Below, one piece after another: positions 15,159-23,068 of a DNA stretch of 47,299 nucleotides; the stretch's first letter is position 1, and every line of letters begins with the position of its first letter. Source of the DNA: an uncultured Collinsella sp. (GTDB lineage: Bacteria > Actinomycetota > Coriobacteriia > Coriobacteriales > Coriobacteriaceae); NCBI GenBank assembly GCA_900541145.1, contig UQIH01000019.1:1-47299 (forward strand), read 5' to 3'. Below the pieces are notes generated by a model. The model was given only the letters and a program-made list of their open reading frames with translations. It was not told the origin of the DNA and ran no database searches. The position numbers and the translations under genes are program-made.

Positions 15159-16193
15159 CTACCAGATTCCCAGTACGTGTTGCATTCCCAAACTCATGCA
15201 CGCAATGCCAATCCAGCAGCAAAAGCCCAGCGCGATGGGCTTGCCGCCCTTTTTGACCAGCTCGACGATATCGGTATTAAAACCAATAGCCGCCATGGCC
15301 ATCACGATAAAGAACTTCGACAGCTCCTTGATGGGCGCCGTGATGGACACGGGAAGCTGAAACACCGTGGTGATCACGCTCGCCAGCACAAAGAACAGCA
15401 CAAACATGGGAAACGCGCGTTTAAGGGAGAACGTGCTTTTGGCGTCGCCGCCAGCCTTGCGTGCCAGATGCATCTGCCAGCATGCGAGGACCAACGTGAT
15501 GGGAATAATGGCCAGCGTCCTGGTGAGCTTGACCACTGTGGCGCTCTCGAGCACATTGGCGCCGGGATGCATGCTGTCCCAGGCGCTCGCCGCAGCCGTT
15601 ACCGACGAGGTGTCGTTGATGGCGGTGCCGGCAAACAGGCCAAAGCCCTCGTTGGTCAGCCCGAGCATGCCGCCGAGCGTCGGAAACACGAGCGCCGCGA
15701 TAACGTTAAACAGGAAGATGACCGAAATGGCCTGGGCAATCTCGCGATCGTCGGCATCGATGACGGGCGCGGTCGCAGCGATGGCCGAACCGCCGCAAAT
15801 CGACGAACCCACACCCACAAGCGTCGCGATCTTACCCGGTACGTTCATGACGTGGCAGAGCACAAAGGCGATGACAAGCGAGGTCGAGATCGTCGCCACG
15901 ATAATCGGCAGCGACTGGGCGCCCTTGGACAGAATCTGGGAGAGGTTCATGCCAAAGCCAAGCAGGATAACCGCGTACTGCAAGACTTTTTTGGACGTAT
16001 AGGTGACGCCGGCGGCGAGCTGTTCGCGACGCTTCCTGGGAAAGACGAGCGCCAGGACCATGCCAAAGAGGATGGCAAATACCGGACCGCCGACCACCTC
16101 AATTTGTTTGCCGAGCAACGTCGCGGGAATGGCAATGATCAGGCAGAACAAGACGCCTTTCCAGCGCTCGCGAACGATATTTGCCAGTTGCAT
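15159..16193 (-). CDS. YeiH/UPF0324-family membrane transporter (putative sulfate exporter family)
   Basis: This 344-residue integral membrane protein with about ten hydrophobic segments belongs to Pfam family PF03601 (YeiH). Recognisable blocks are GPVFAILFGMVLALVFP, LLGFGMNLSQI, GVGSSICGGSAIAATAPVI and FAGTAINDTSSVTAA. The family is annotated as putative sulfate or sulfonate-related exporters, mostly by context. The ATG at 16193 follows AGAAGGAAT. It is divergent from a GntR regulator and followed by the degenerate activator gene, either of which may control it. Confidence 0.85.
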   Translation of the reverse strand: MQLANIVRERWKGVLFCLIIAIPATLLGKQIEVVGGPVFAILFGMVLALVFPRKRREQLAAGVTYTSKKVLQYAVILLGFGMNLSQILSKGAQSLPIIVATISTSLVIAFVLCHVMNVPGKIATLVGVGSSICGGSAIAATAPVIDADDREIAQAISVIFLFNVIAALVFPTLGGMLGLTNEGFGLFAGTAINDTSSVTAAASAWDSMHPGANVLESATVVKLTRTLAIIPITLVLACWQMHLARKAGGDAKSTFSLKRAFPMFVLFFVLASVITTVFQLPVSITAPIKELSKFFIVMAMAAIGFNTDIVELVKKGGKPIALGFCCWIGIACMSLGMQHVLGIW

Positions 16194-16356
16194 ATGGGAT
16201 TCCTTCTTTCTATTTCACGTTTGCGACGGCTTATGATACGGCAACATTGAGCGCAGCCTTGCGCAAACACAGACTAAGATGCCGCAATAGTTCTCAGGCA
16301 ACAGCCGAATTGCCCACCGCGGAGAGCTGATTCGCGGCATAATTAACAACTGACAT

Positions 16357-17088
16357 ATGAGTTTGATAGAACAGTTGCGAGGCGCTATGGAAGAATCGAT
16401 GCACGTCGGCGAGCAGGAAACGAGCCTACAGGACCAGTCCTACCACACCATTCGACGCAAAATCGTCTACCTGGACTACAAGCCGGGCGAAAAGCTGGGC
16501 GTCAAGCAACTTTGCGACGACCTAGATATGGGGCGCACCCCTGTGCGCGAGGCTTTGGTTCGTTTGGCGCAGGAAGGCCTGGTGCGCACCGTGCCCCAGA
16601 GCGGTACCTACGTCTCGCCCATCAACCTCACCCTTGCCGAGAGTGCCTGTTACATCCGCGAGCATCTGGAAAAGCAGGTGATTGTGGAGTGCTGTGCGCG
16701 CGCCACGTCGGCCGGCATCGAGCAGCTCGACCGCGCCATCGTGCTGCAGGAAAAGGCCATGGCCGAAGAGGATCGCATCGGCTTCTTTTTGAGCGACAAC
16801 CTCATGCATCACATGATTTTTAGCATCGCATGTCGCAGCACCGTGTGGTCGTGGCTCGAAGAGACCAATGCCGACCTGGAGCGCTTCCGCTGGCTGCGCG
16901 CCGCCACGCAGGTTCTCGACAATCAGGACATCGTGAACGAGCACAAGCAGATTCGCCGCGCTATCGCCGGTCGCGACCCCATCGAAGCGAGCTTTTTGGT
17001 CAGCAAGCACCTGCATATGATGTTCCGCAACCAGACCGAGGTTCTGGACCAGTTCCCCGAGTACTTCGAGACCAGCAAGCTCCGCTAA
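16357..17088 (+). CDS. GntR-family regulator (FCD subfamily)
   Basis: This protein of up to 243 residues has a winged helix (YHTIRRKIVYLDYKPGEKL, then MGRTPVREALVRLAQEGLV, about residues 28-85) and an all-helical FCD ligand-binding domain (about 95-235). In this subfamily the domain often binds a carboxylic acid through metal-coordinating residues. The start is uncertain. ATG 16357 has no clear ribosome site, whereas ATG 16387 is preceded by GAGG and still keeps the whole DNA-binding domain. It is divergent from the YeiH-family transporter and probably regulates it. The GGGACAGG repeat abuts its stop codon. Confidence 0.88.
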   Translation: MSLIEQLRGAMEESMHVGEQETSLQDQSYHTIRRKIVYLDYKPGEKLGVKQLCDDLDMGRTPVREALVRLAQEGLVRTVPQSGTYVSPINLTLAESACYIREHLEKQVIVECCARATSAGIEQLDRAIVLQEKAMAEEDRIGFFLSDNLMHHMIFSIACRSTVWSWLEETNADLERFRWLRAATQVLDNQDIVNEHKQIRRAIAGRDPIEASFLVSKHLHMMFRNQTEVLDQFPEYFETSKLR

Positions 17089-17135
17089 CCTGCCAAATAG
17101 GGACAGGTTCATTTTGGCAGGTTTTATCTGGGCAA
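17089..17135 (+). repeat. GGGACAGG-core palindromic repeat, copy 1
   Basis: CCTGCCAAA (17089-17097) and TTTGGCAGG (17113-17121) flank TAGGGACAGGTTCA, followed by TTTTATCTGGG. It begins directly after the GntR stop codon. Near-identical copies lie at 19262-19309 (inverted), 22466-22512 and 22939-22987. Confidence 0.85.
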
Positions 17136-17142
17136 ATGAAAC

Positions 17143-17176
17143 AAGGCCCGGCTCCGCTGCAACGGAGCCGGGCCTT
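17143..17176 (-). terminator. Bidirectional terminator between gntR and glmS
   Basis: Perfect 14-bp arms AAGGCCCGGCTCCG at 17143-17156 and 17163-17176 enclose a 6-base loop. On the minus strand TTGTTTCATTT follows, which suits glmS. The plus strand has a weaker T-tract. Confidence 0.8.
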
Positions 17177-17200
17177 AGTTGTTAGGATGACGGAACTCGA

Positions 17201-19048
17201 TTACTCGACAGTAACGCTTTTCGCCAGGTTTCGGGGCTGGTCGACGTCGCAGCCGCGCAGGATGGCGACCTCGCGTGCGAGCAGCTGCAGCGGGACACTC
17301 GCCGTGATGGGGCTGAACACGTCGCGGACTGCCGGCACGCGGATGATGCAGTCGGCGATCTTGTTGATCTCCTCGTCGCCCTCAGTGGCAACGACGATGA
17401 CCTTGGCACCGCGCGCCTTGCACTCCATAAGGTTCGACACGGTCTTGTCGTAGGTGGCACTCTTGGTGGCCACAGCGATGACAGGGAAGCCCGGGTCGAT
17501 CAGGGCAATGGGGCCGTGCTTCATCTCGCCAGCGGCGTAGGCCTCGGCGTGCAGGTAGCTGACCTCCTTGAGCTTGAGCGCACCCTCGTAGGAAATAGCG
17601 GCACCCATGCCGCGGCCCACGAACAGCGCCGACTGCGCATCCTTGCACAGCAGGGCAGCCTCATGCACGGCATCGGTCTGCGTGTCCAAAATCCACTGGA
17701 TCTGCTCGGCAGTATCGGAAAGCTCGCGGAACAGCATGCGTGCCTGTTTGGTGGTCAGGCGGTACTTGACCTGCGCCAGCAGCAGGGCCAGCAGCGTCAG
17801 GCTCACAACCTGGCCGATGAAGCTCTTGGTCGAGGCGACCGCGATCTCCTTGTTGGCCTTGGTGTAGATGACGCCGTCGCTCTCACGCGCCACGGGGCTG
17901 CCCACCACGTTGGTGATGCCGAAGACCTTGGCGCCCTTGATGCGCGCGTCGCGGATGGCGGCGAGAGTGTCGGCCGTCTCGCCCGACTGGGACACAGCCA
18001 CGACGAGCGTCGTCGGCGTGATGATGGGGTTGCGATAGCGGAACTCGCTGGCCGCCTCCACCTCGGTGGGGATGCGAGCCCAGCCCTCAATGAGATTCTT
18101 GGCAATGAGGCCAGCGTGATAGCTGGTGCCGCAAGCGATCACGTAGACGCGGTCGATATCGTTGAGCTCCTCGAGCGAAAGGCCCAGCTCGTCAATATCG
18201 AGCTCGCCAGCAGGCGTCATGCGGCCCACCAGGGTATCGCGTACGACACGAGGCTGCTCATGAATCTCCTTGAGCATAAAGTCGGGGTAGCCACCCTTTT
18301 CGGCCATGTCCAGATCCCAGTCGATATGGGTGACCTTGGGCTCAATCACATTACCGGTCTCGTCGGTGTACTCGACGCCTGCGGGCGTGAGCTTTGCAAA
18401 CTGACCGTCCTCGAGCACCACGACATCGCGGGTGGCGTCGATGAGCGCGATGACATCGGAAGCAACATAGGAGCCGGTTTCGCCGACGCCGACTACGATC
18501 GGGGAATCCTTGCGGGCCACGGCGATCACGCCGGGCTCGTCAGCGCACACGGCGGCCAGACCATAGGCACCGACCACGTGGGTGCACGCCTCGCGCACGG
18601 AGGCCATCAGGTCGTGCGCCTCGGCATAAGCCTCTTCGATCAGATGCGCGAAGACCTCGGTATCGGTCTCGCTCTTAAAGTGATGGCCGCGGCCCTCCAG
18701 CTCTTCGCGCAGCTCGGCGAAGTTCTCGATGATGCCGTTGTGGACGATGGCGATACGACCGTCGCAGCTGGTGTGGGGGTGAGCGTTAACGACGGAGGGC
18801 TTGCCGTGGGTGGCCCAACGGGTATGGCCGATACCGCAGGTAGCGTCGCTGTCGATGTTGGAAAGCTCGCTCTCCAGGCCCGCGACCTTGCCCACGCGGC
18901 GGATGACGTCGAGGTGTGCCGCGGCGCCCTCGCCCACCTCGAGCGCGACGCCCGAGGAGTCATAGCCGCGATACTCCATGCGCTTGAGGCCCGTGACCAG
19001 GATGTTCTTTGCAATATCAGAGCCGGTGTAGCCGACGATTCCGCACAT
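17201..19048 (-). CDS. glmS: Glutamine-fructose-6-phosphate aminotransferase (isomerizing)
   Basis: This 615-residue enzyme makes glucosamine 6-phosphate from fructose 6-phosphate and glutamine, the first step to peptidoglycan amino sugars. Cys2 of MCGIVGYTG is the glutaminase nucleophile. GHTRWATHG (74-82) and NGIIENF (104-110) complete the Ntn glutaminase half. Two SIS domains follow, the first with SQSGET at 353-358. The C-terminus LAKSVTVE is the typical isomerase tail. It starts at ATG 19048 after AAGGGA. No glmS ribozyme is recognised upstream. ATACCA/TGGTAT half-sites in the promoter suggest control by a GntR-type amino-sugar repressor. Confidence 0.97.
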   Translation of the reverse strand: MCGIVGYTGSDIAKNILVTGLKRMEYRGYDSSGVALEVGEGAAAHLDVIRRVGKVAGLESELSNIDSDATCGIGHTRWATHGKPSVVNAHPHTSCDGRIAIVHNGIIENFAELREELEGRGHHFKSETDTEVFAHLIEEAYAEAHDLMASVREACTHVVGAYGLAAVCADEPGVIAVARKDSPIVVGVGETGSYVASDVIALIDATRDVVVLEDGQFAKLTPAGVEYTDETGNVIEPKVTHIDWDLDMAEKGGYPDFMLKEIHEQPRVVRDTLVGRMTPAGELDIDELGLSLEELNDIDRVYVIACGTSYHAGLIAKNLIEGWARIPTEVEAASEFRYRNPIITPTTLVVAVSQSGETADTLAAIRDARIKGAKVFGITNVVGSPVARESDGVIYTKANKEIAVASTKSFIGQVVSLTLLALLLAQVKYRLTTKQARMLFRELSDTAEQIQWILDTQTDAVHEAALLCKDAQSALFVGRGMGAAISYEGALKLKEVSYLHAEAYAAGEMKHGPIALIDPGFPVIAVATKSATYDKTVSNLMECKARGAKVIVVATEGDEEINKIADCIIRVPAVRDVFSPITASVPLQLLAREVAILRGCDVDQPRNLAKSVTVE

Positions 19049-19122
19049 AGGATAAATCCCTTCGTTCGCGTGACTGCAAGACGTCCACGCACAGGGGGCG
19101 CTGAGACGTATAACGTTCGAGT

Positions 19123-19182
19123 ATTGTACTCACGCAAACGCAAGCTGATATACCAGAAGTGGTATCTCAACTTAGATACCAC
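19123..19182 (-). promoter_or_regulatory. glmS promoter with NagR/DasR-like half-sites
   Basis: TACAAT on the minus strand (19123-19128) is a good -10 box. Upstream, ATACCA (19150-19155), TGGTAT (19160-19165) and ATACCA (19176-19181) form two overlapping palindromes: ATACCA-4-TGGTAT and GTGGTATC-8-GATACCAC. They sit at and just upstream of the -35 position. GntR-family amino-sugar regulators bind TGGT...ACCA palindromes, so this is a plausible site for one. No nagR gene is in the window. Confidence 0.5.
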
Positions 19183-19210
19183 CCGATGCACACACGTCCA
19201 GCCGGTCCAA

Positions 19211-19309
19211 ACCACCACAATGGGGACAGGCACCTTCGTGGTGGTCGCGCTAGCAACGGCGTTTCCCCAGATAAAACCTGCCAAAATAAACCTGTCCCTT
19301 TTTGGTAGG
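19211..19309. repeat. Two GGGACAG-core palindromes in the glmS/lacI intergenic region
   Basis: This fills most of the 312-base gap between glmS and the LacI gene. ACCACCAC (19211-19218) and GTGGTGGT (19238-19245) flank GGGGACAGG. A second, inverted copy of the 17089 element spans 19262-19309 (CCTGCCAAA at 19277-19285, TTTGGTAGG at 19301-19309). Confidence 0.75.
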
Positions 19310-19360
19310 TTTGGGATGCTACAATCTGGCTTGTACTTGAAACGCATCAAAGGGGCCGCT

Positions 19361-20470
19361 ATGGCAAAGGTAAAAATCAGCGACGTCGCGCGCGAGGCCG
19401 GGGTTTCGTTGGGCACGGTTTCCAACGCGCTCAACCACCCCGAAAAGCTGCGCCCCGAGACCCTCAAGCTCATCAACGAGACCATCAATCGCCTTGGCTA
19501 CCTGCCCAACCAAAGCGCCCGTCAGCTCGCGGGCGGCGCCACCAAGTCCTTTGGCCTGGTGCTCCCCCGTCTCGATCACGGCTTTTCGCTCCAAATCGCC
19601 AGCGGCGCCCACAACGAGGCCCGCAAGCACGGCTACGACTTGCTCATCGCCAACGCCGATAACGACGATATTCTCGAGGACCATTACCTGCGCTACTTTA
19701 TGGGCACGCAGATGTCCGGCGTCATGGTTCAGCCCATGGCGTCCCCCGACTGGCATCCGGCCATGACTAAAATGCCCGTGCCGATCGTCCATCTGGACAT
19801 CCACTGTTCCGAGCCCGGCTACTACGTAGCGGCCGACAACGAGGCCCAAGGTCGCATCATTGCCGAGCTCGCCATCGCCCGCGGCGCACACCATATTGTC
19901 GTCGTCGGCCGAGCAGCATTTATGCAGCTCACCCTACGCGTGCTTGGCATTCACAAGGCCCTCGCCCTGCACCCCGATATCAAGATCGAAGTCATCGACG
20001 CTGGCGAATGGAATACCGCTGCCGACGGCTACGGCATCGGTGCCCAAATCGCCGAGCGCCCCGCGAACGAACGCCCCGATTTTGTCGTCGGCCTGACCGA
20101 CGTGTTGGCCTCGGGCGTTATCTCGGCGCTGGTCGACAAGGGCATCTCTGTCCCCGGGCAAGTACGCGTAGCAGGCTGCGATGGCAACCCGCTCGCTTGG
20201 AGCGGATCGGTCCCGCTCACTACGGTAGCGCCCCCGGGCTACGAGATTGGCCGCAAGGGTGTCCAACTGCTGATGGAGCAAATCGAGAACAAGGCCCCGG
20301 CAAAGATCAAGCATATCCGTGTCGGCTCCGCAGCGCGTACCGTCACCGCAGTCGCCGCCGAGGATATCAACCGCCAAGAACTGGTACGTCCGTTCCTACT
20401 GGAACGCGCCAGCACCCAGGCAAGCAGCCAGACCGACGCCACGGCCATCAACCTCGGTGCGTATCTATAG
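19361..20470 (+). CDS. LacI-family transcriptional regulator
   Basis: This 369-residue protein begins with the LacI helix-turn-helix (KISDVAREAGVSLGTVSNAL, residues 5-24) and hinge helix (YLPNQSARQLAGG). A periplasmic-binding-protein-like effector domain follows (about 62-340). The ATG at 19361 is preceded by AAAGGGG. The frame stays open far upstream, but that part is antisense to glmS and not coding. TACAAT at 19320-19325 may be its -10 box. It is divergent from glmS. The effector and targets are unknown, and a sugar is likely from the family. Confidence 0.9.
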   Translation: MAKVKISDVAREAGVSLGTVSNALNHPEKLRPETLKLINETINRLGYLPNQSARQLAGGATKSFGLVLPRLDHGFSLQIASGAHNEARKHGYDLLIANADNDDILEDHYLRYFMGTQMSGVMVQPMASPDWHPAMTKMPVPIVHLDIHCSEPGYYVAADNEAQGRIIAELAIARGAHHIVVVGRAAFMQLTLRVLGIHKALALHPDIKIEVIDAGEWNTAADGYGIGAQIAERPANERPDFVVGLTDVLASGVISALVDKGISVPGQVRVAGCDGNPLAWSGSVPLTTVAPPGYEIGRKGVQLLMEQIENKAPAKIKHIRVGSAARTVTAVAAEDINRQELVRPFLLERASTQASSQTDATAINLGAYL

Positions 20471-20498
20471 CACGCCCGCGAGTATGCTAAGTCGCCGC

Positions 20499-20542
20499 TT
20501 AAGCAAAAGGGGCCCGACCATTGCCGGACCCCTTTTGTTTAA
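20499..20542 (+). terminator. Bidirectional terminator between lacI and the HAD gene
   Basis: Arms 20499-20512 and 20529-20542 (CTTAAGCAAAAGGGG type, one mismatch) have A- and T-rich flanks on both strands, so it can end transcription from both convergent genes. Confidence 0.8.
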
Positions 20543-20583
20543 GCGCAAACGTAAGCAATTGCTCGTTTCAACGCCGCAATTGT

Positions 20584-21234
20584 CTAGCGCACGGCCTTGA
20601 CCGCCGCCGCCAGGTCGAACAACGTATCGAGCACGGCCTCGCAGCCATCCACCACGTCCTGCGGCAGCGGCACGATATCGGGGACGGCAAAGACATGGCA
20701 GCCGGCCGTAATGCCCGAGACGCAACCGTTGCGCGAATCCTCGACCACGGCACATTCCTCGGGAGCAAAGCCCGCGCGCTCGCAGGCAAGCAGATACATC
20801 TCGGGGTCGGGCTTGCCGTGCACGACGTCCTCGCCACACGTTACCGTTTCAAACTTGTCAAAGAGGCCGACCATCTTAAGGTTGCGCTCGGCCGTAACGA
20901 GGCGCGACGACGTCGCTAGACCCACGTGATAGCCCGCAGCCAGCAGCTCGTCTAGGCACTCGGCGGCGCCGGCCTTAAGCTCCAGCTCGGTCTTGACCAT
21001 CTCGTCGCGAATCTCCTTGTGGCGGACATAGACCGCCTCGGTGGTTTCATGGCTGCCGTAATGCCTATCGAGGATGTCCATGACATCGGGCAGCGTGCGG
21101 CCGATAAACTGATGGATCAGCGCTTCATCAATCGCGAGCCCCAGCTCAGCGGCGCCTGCCTTCCAGGCCTTAATCCCCAAACGCTCGGTATCGACCAGCG
21201 TTCCATCCATGTCAAAAATAACAGCCTTGATCAT
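20584..21234 (-). CDS. HAD-superfamily sugar phosphatase / phosphoglucomutase-like hydrolase
   Basis: This 216-residue protein of HAD subclass IA has nucleophile motif FDMDGT (Asp8, acid/base Asp10) and a helical cap. Motif II is ATSSR, motif III lysine is in HGKPDPEMY and motif IV is VEDSRNG. It resembles beta-phosphoglucomutase-like and sugar-phosphatase proteins. Substrate cannot be assigned. The ATG at 21234 follows GGGGG and is where the family begins. An in-frame start at 21321 would add 29 unmatched residues. It is convergent with the LacI gene. Confidence 0.88.
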   Translation of the reverse strand: MIKAVIFDMDGTLVDTERLGIKAWKAGAAELGLAIDEALIHQFIGRTLPDVMDILDRHYGSHETTEAVYVRHKEIRDEMVKTELELKAGAAECLDELLAAGYHVGLATSSRLVTAERNLKMVGLFDKFETVTCGEDVVHGKPDPEMYLLACERAGFAPEECAVVEDSRNGCVSGITAGCHVFAVPDIVPLPQDVVDGCEAVLDTLFDLAAAVKAVR

Positions 21235-21407
21235 ATCGGTCCCCCATCGACTCTCGCTGTCGCGTTGCTGCAACTCTACCGCATTTGGCAACTTGTATAT
21301 AACGTATATGCCATATTGCACTTTCGTTACACAGATAGGAGTCTTATGGCAAGTAACGCATTAGGATTATAGTTTTAGATCGAGTACTCAACGATAAGGA
21401 ACGTTTC

Positions 21408-22286
21408 ATGATTTTAGACACCACGGCACCCGCAGAGGAGCTTCAAGACAAGCTATCGGCGCTCGAACAGCTGCTTTTGGCATACGGGCGCGTGGCTATC
21501 GGGTTTTCCGGTGGCGTCGACAGCAGCTTTTTGGCCGCCGTATGCGCCCGCATCATGCCTACCAATACCCTCCTCGTCCATCTCACCACGCCGCTCATCG
21601 GCACGCCCGAACAGGCCTCGTTTGAGCGGTCCGTTGATGGACAAGCCAATGAAGGGGCGCATTTTAAGCTCCCCGTGCTCAATCTTTCGGTCGATCAGCT
21701 GCAGCTCCCCCAGGTAGCCTGCAACGATGCCAATCGCTGCTACCACTGCAAGCACGCCGGCTTTACCGCCATCGTCAACCACGCCAAGTCGCTCGGCTTT
21801 CCCACCGTCATCGATGGCAGCAATGCAAGTGATCGCGGCGACTACCGCCCTGGTATGCGCGCGGCAAAAGAGCTCGGCGTACGCTCCCCTCTCATGGAGG
21901 TCGGCTTTACCAAGGACGAAGAGCGCGAGCTGCTGCGCGCATGGGGCTATCCCGTTTGGAACCTGCCGGCGGGAGCATGTCTTGCCACGCGCGTTCCCAC
22001 GGGCGAGGAGCTTACGCGCGAGAAGGTCGATTTAATCCGCGCCTGCGAGGATTACCTGCACGATCTTGATCTGGCACAGGTACGCGCGCGCTTGATCGGC
22101 GGCTGCATGCATATCGAGGCCGCACCCGCAGATGTCGCCAAGATTGCCGCGCTCGGCGGCACCGCCGTCGATGCCGAGGGCAAGACCCCGCTGCCCGCCG
22201 CCATCGAGTCCGCGCTGCGCGGGCTGGGCTGCGACCATATCTCCCCCGAGGTTACCCCCTACATCCACGGCAACATGAACCTTTAG
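21408..22286 (+). CDS. larE: ATP-dependent sacrificial sulfur transferase LarE
   Basis: This 292-residue PP-loop pyrophosphatase has SGGVDSS at 34-40, the CYHC pair (Cys111, Cys114) common in LarE proteins and the conserved Cys191 in PAGACLATRVPTG. In Lactobacillus plantarum the equivalent Cys176 donates its own sulfur to make the nickel-pincer cofactor of lactate racemase. LarE adenylates the LarB product and thiolates it. AAGGAA precedes ATG 21408. No larA, larB or larC is nearby, so either they lie elsewhere or this paralogue serves another sulfur transfer. Repeat copy B begins one base after the stop. Confidence 0.92.
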   Translation: MILDTTAPAEELQDKLSALEQLLLAYGRVAIGFSGGVDSSFLAAVCARIMPTNTLLVHLTTPLIGTPEQASFERSVDGQANEGAHFKLPVLNLSVDQLQLPQVACNDANRCYHCKHAGFTAIVNHAKSLGFPTVIDGSNASDRGDYRPGMRAAKELGVRSPLMEVGFTKDEERELLRAWGYPVWNLPAGACLATRVPTGEELTREKVDLIRACEDYLHDLDLAQVRARLIGGCMHIEAAPADVAKIAALGGTAVDAEGKTPLPAAIESALRGLGCDHISPEVTPYIHGNMNL

Positions 22287-22287
22287 G

Positions 22288-22466
22288 TTACGCCGTTTTA
22301 CAAACGGCGTAACTGCTCGGCGCTGCGCAGGCCCCGGGCACGGCAATCTGACGTTCAACTTCACGGGCGCGACCAAAAGGTCAGCGCCCGCTTGTTTCAC
22401 GTCACCTTACCGCACCCGGAGCCCGCTCGCTCGCATATGCTCAACCTGCACTGCGTTAACTGACAT
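22288..22466 (+). ncRNA. 3'-UTR structured repeat, copy B
   Basis: Hairpin 1 is TTACGCCGTTT/AAACGGCGTAA at 22288-22312. The long hairpin spans about 22324-22431, with helices GGGCC-type 22334-22338 with 22415-22419, CGG.AA (22341-22346) with TT.CCG (22407-22412), TGACGT (22349-22354) with ACGTCA (22399-22404), and tip 22364-22374 with 22379-22390 around an AAAA loop. The same CA/CA internal loop as copy A is kept. The end (ACTGACAT) runs into the GGGACAGG repeat. Confidence 0.7.
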
Positions 22467-22512
22467 GCCAAAAAGGGACAGGTTTATTTTGGCAGGTTTT
22501 ATCTGGGGAAAT
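22466..22512 (+). repeat. GGGACAGG-core palindromic repeat, copy 3
   Basis: TGCCAAAAAGGGACAGGTTT, then TTTTGGCAGG and TTTTATCTGGGGAAA. It is nearly identical to 22939-22987. Confidence 0.85.
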
Positions 22513-22544
22513 ATCGCGAGGCAGTCGCCCCTCTAGCACCCATC

Positions 22545-22870
22545 TAACTTCGAGAGGCACTAGAGAGGCGACCCGGCTGCATCTACTTCTTCCGATATCG
22601 GCGGTTACGACTCGTCGATGAACCCATTACTTCGATGAGCCCTTTATCCGCCATTTTTGGCAGATGGTAGCTGACGGACAAATCTTGGCATTCCGTCTCT
22701 CTAAAACAATAGATTTATCTCTCTAACTTTAGAGAGATAAGCGCCTTGTTTTAGAGAGACATTTAGAGAGATGTATCGAATTCGCTGCTAGATTGCCTAA
22801 TGCTATCTCTCTAACCAACCTTCTCTTTAGAGAGACATTTAGAGAGGCGAGCGCAATCTCTCTAATCAAG
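22545..22870. repeat. Cluster of TAGAGAG / CTCTCTA heptamers
   Basis: Ten exact heptamers lie in about 300 bases. TAGAGAG is at 22561, 22730, 22752, 22764, 22828 and 22840. CTCTCTA is at 22697, 22719, 22807 and 22858. Several pair up (for example CTCTCTAACTTTAGAGAG at 22719-22736 is a palindrome) and two blocks repeat the phrase TTTAGAGAGACATTTAGAGAG. The stretch is AT-richer than its surroundings. It includes the winged-helix gene remnant. Confidence 0.7.
22583..22714 (-). pseudogene. C-terminal winged-helix remnant
   Basis: This 43-codon frame without a start codon ends in TAG at 22583-22585. It reads like the last winged helix of a larger protein (ETECQDLSVSYHLPKMADKG, then GLIEVMGSSTSRNRRYRKK). 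Similar tails close some AlbA_2/AAA_4-type ATP-binding or Fic-type proteins. A stop codon lies directly upstream in frame. I see no intact gene it could belong to, so it is probably debris of a deleted gene. Confidence 0.4.
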
Positions 22871-22938
22871 GGCTCCACTCTTTAAGGTGCACACTTCCTA
22901 ACCGTGCCCTAAGTTGCGGTGAAATAACTCACGATTAG

Positions 22939-22987
22939 CCTGCCAAAAAGGGACAGGTTTATTTTGGCAGGTTTTATCTGGGGAAAC
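22939..22987 (+). repeat. GGGACAGG-core palindromic repeat, copy 4
   Basis: CCTGCC (22939-22944) and GGCAGG (22966-22971) flank AAAAAGGGACAGG, and TTTTATCTGGGGAAA follows. It is located just beyond the terminator of the sugar operon. Confidence 0.85.
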
Positions 22988-22990
22988 GCA

Positions 22991-23029
22991 AACAGGGCCG
23001 CGACACCTATATGGCGTCGCGGCCCTGTT
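22991..23029 (-). terminator. Terminator of the sugar operon
   Basis: 14-bp perfect arms AACAGGGCCGCGAC (22991-23004) and 23016-23029 lie 40 bases after the EIIA stop. The minus-strand T-tract is interrupted (TTTGCGTTT). Confidence 0.7.
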
Positions 23030-23068
23030 CCTTGGAGAAGGATCGATTGATTGAACGGGATGACCGTC

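Noticed and set aside
17516..19360. A very long plus-strand open frame extending the LacI gene upstream through the whole glmS region
   Set aside because: It is antisense to glmS, its sequence is a shadow of a GC-rich gene, and the LacI helix-turn-helix with a ribosome site fixes the real start at 19361.
19049..19360. glmS ribozyme in the glmS leader
   Set aside because: I could not recognise the conserved core. The region instead holds operator-like palindromes and dispersed repeats.
22719..22864. CRISPR array from the repeated TAGAGAG units
   Set aside because: The units are only seven bases, irregularly spaced and in both orientations, with no cas genes.
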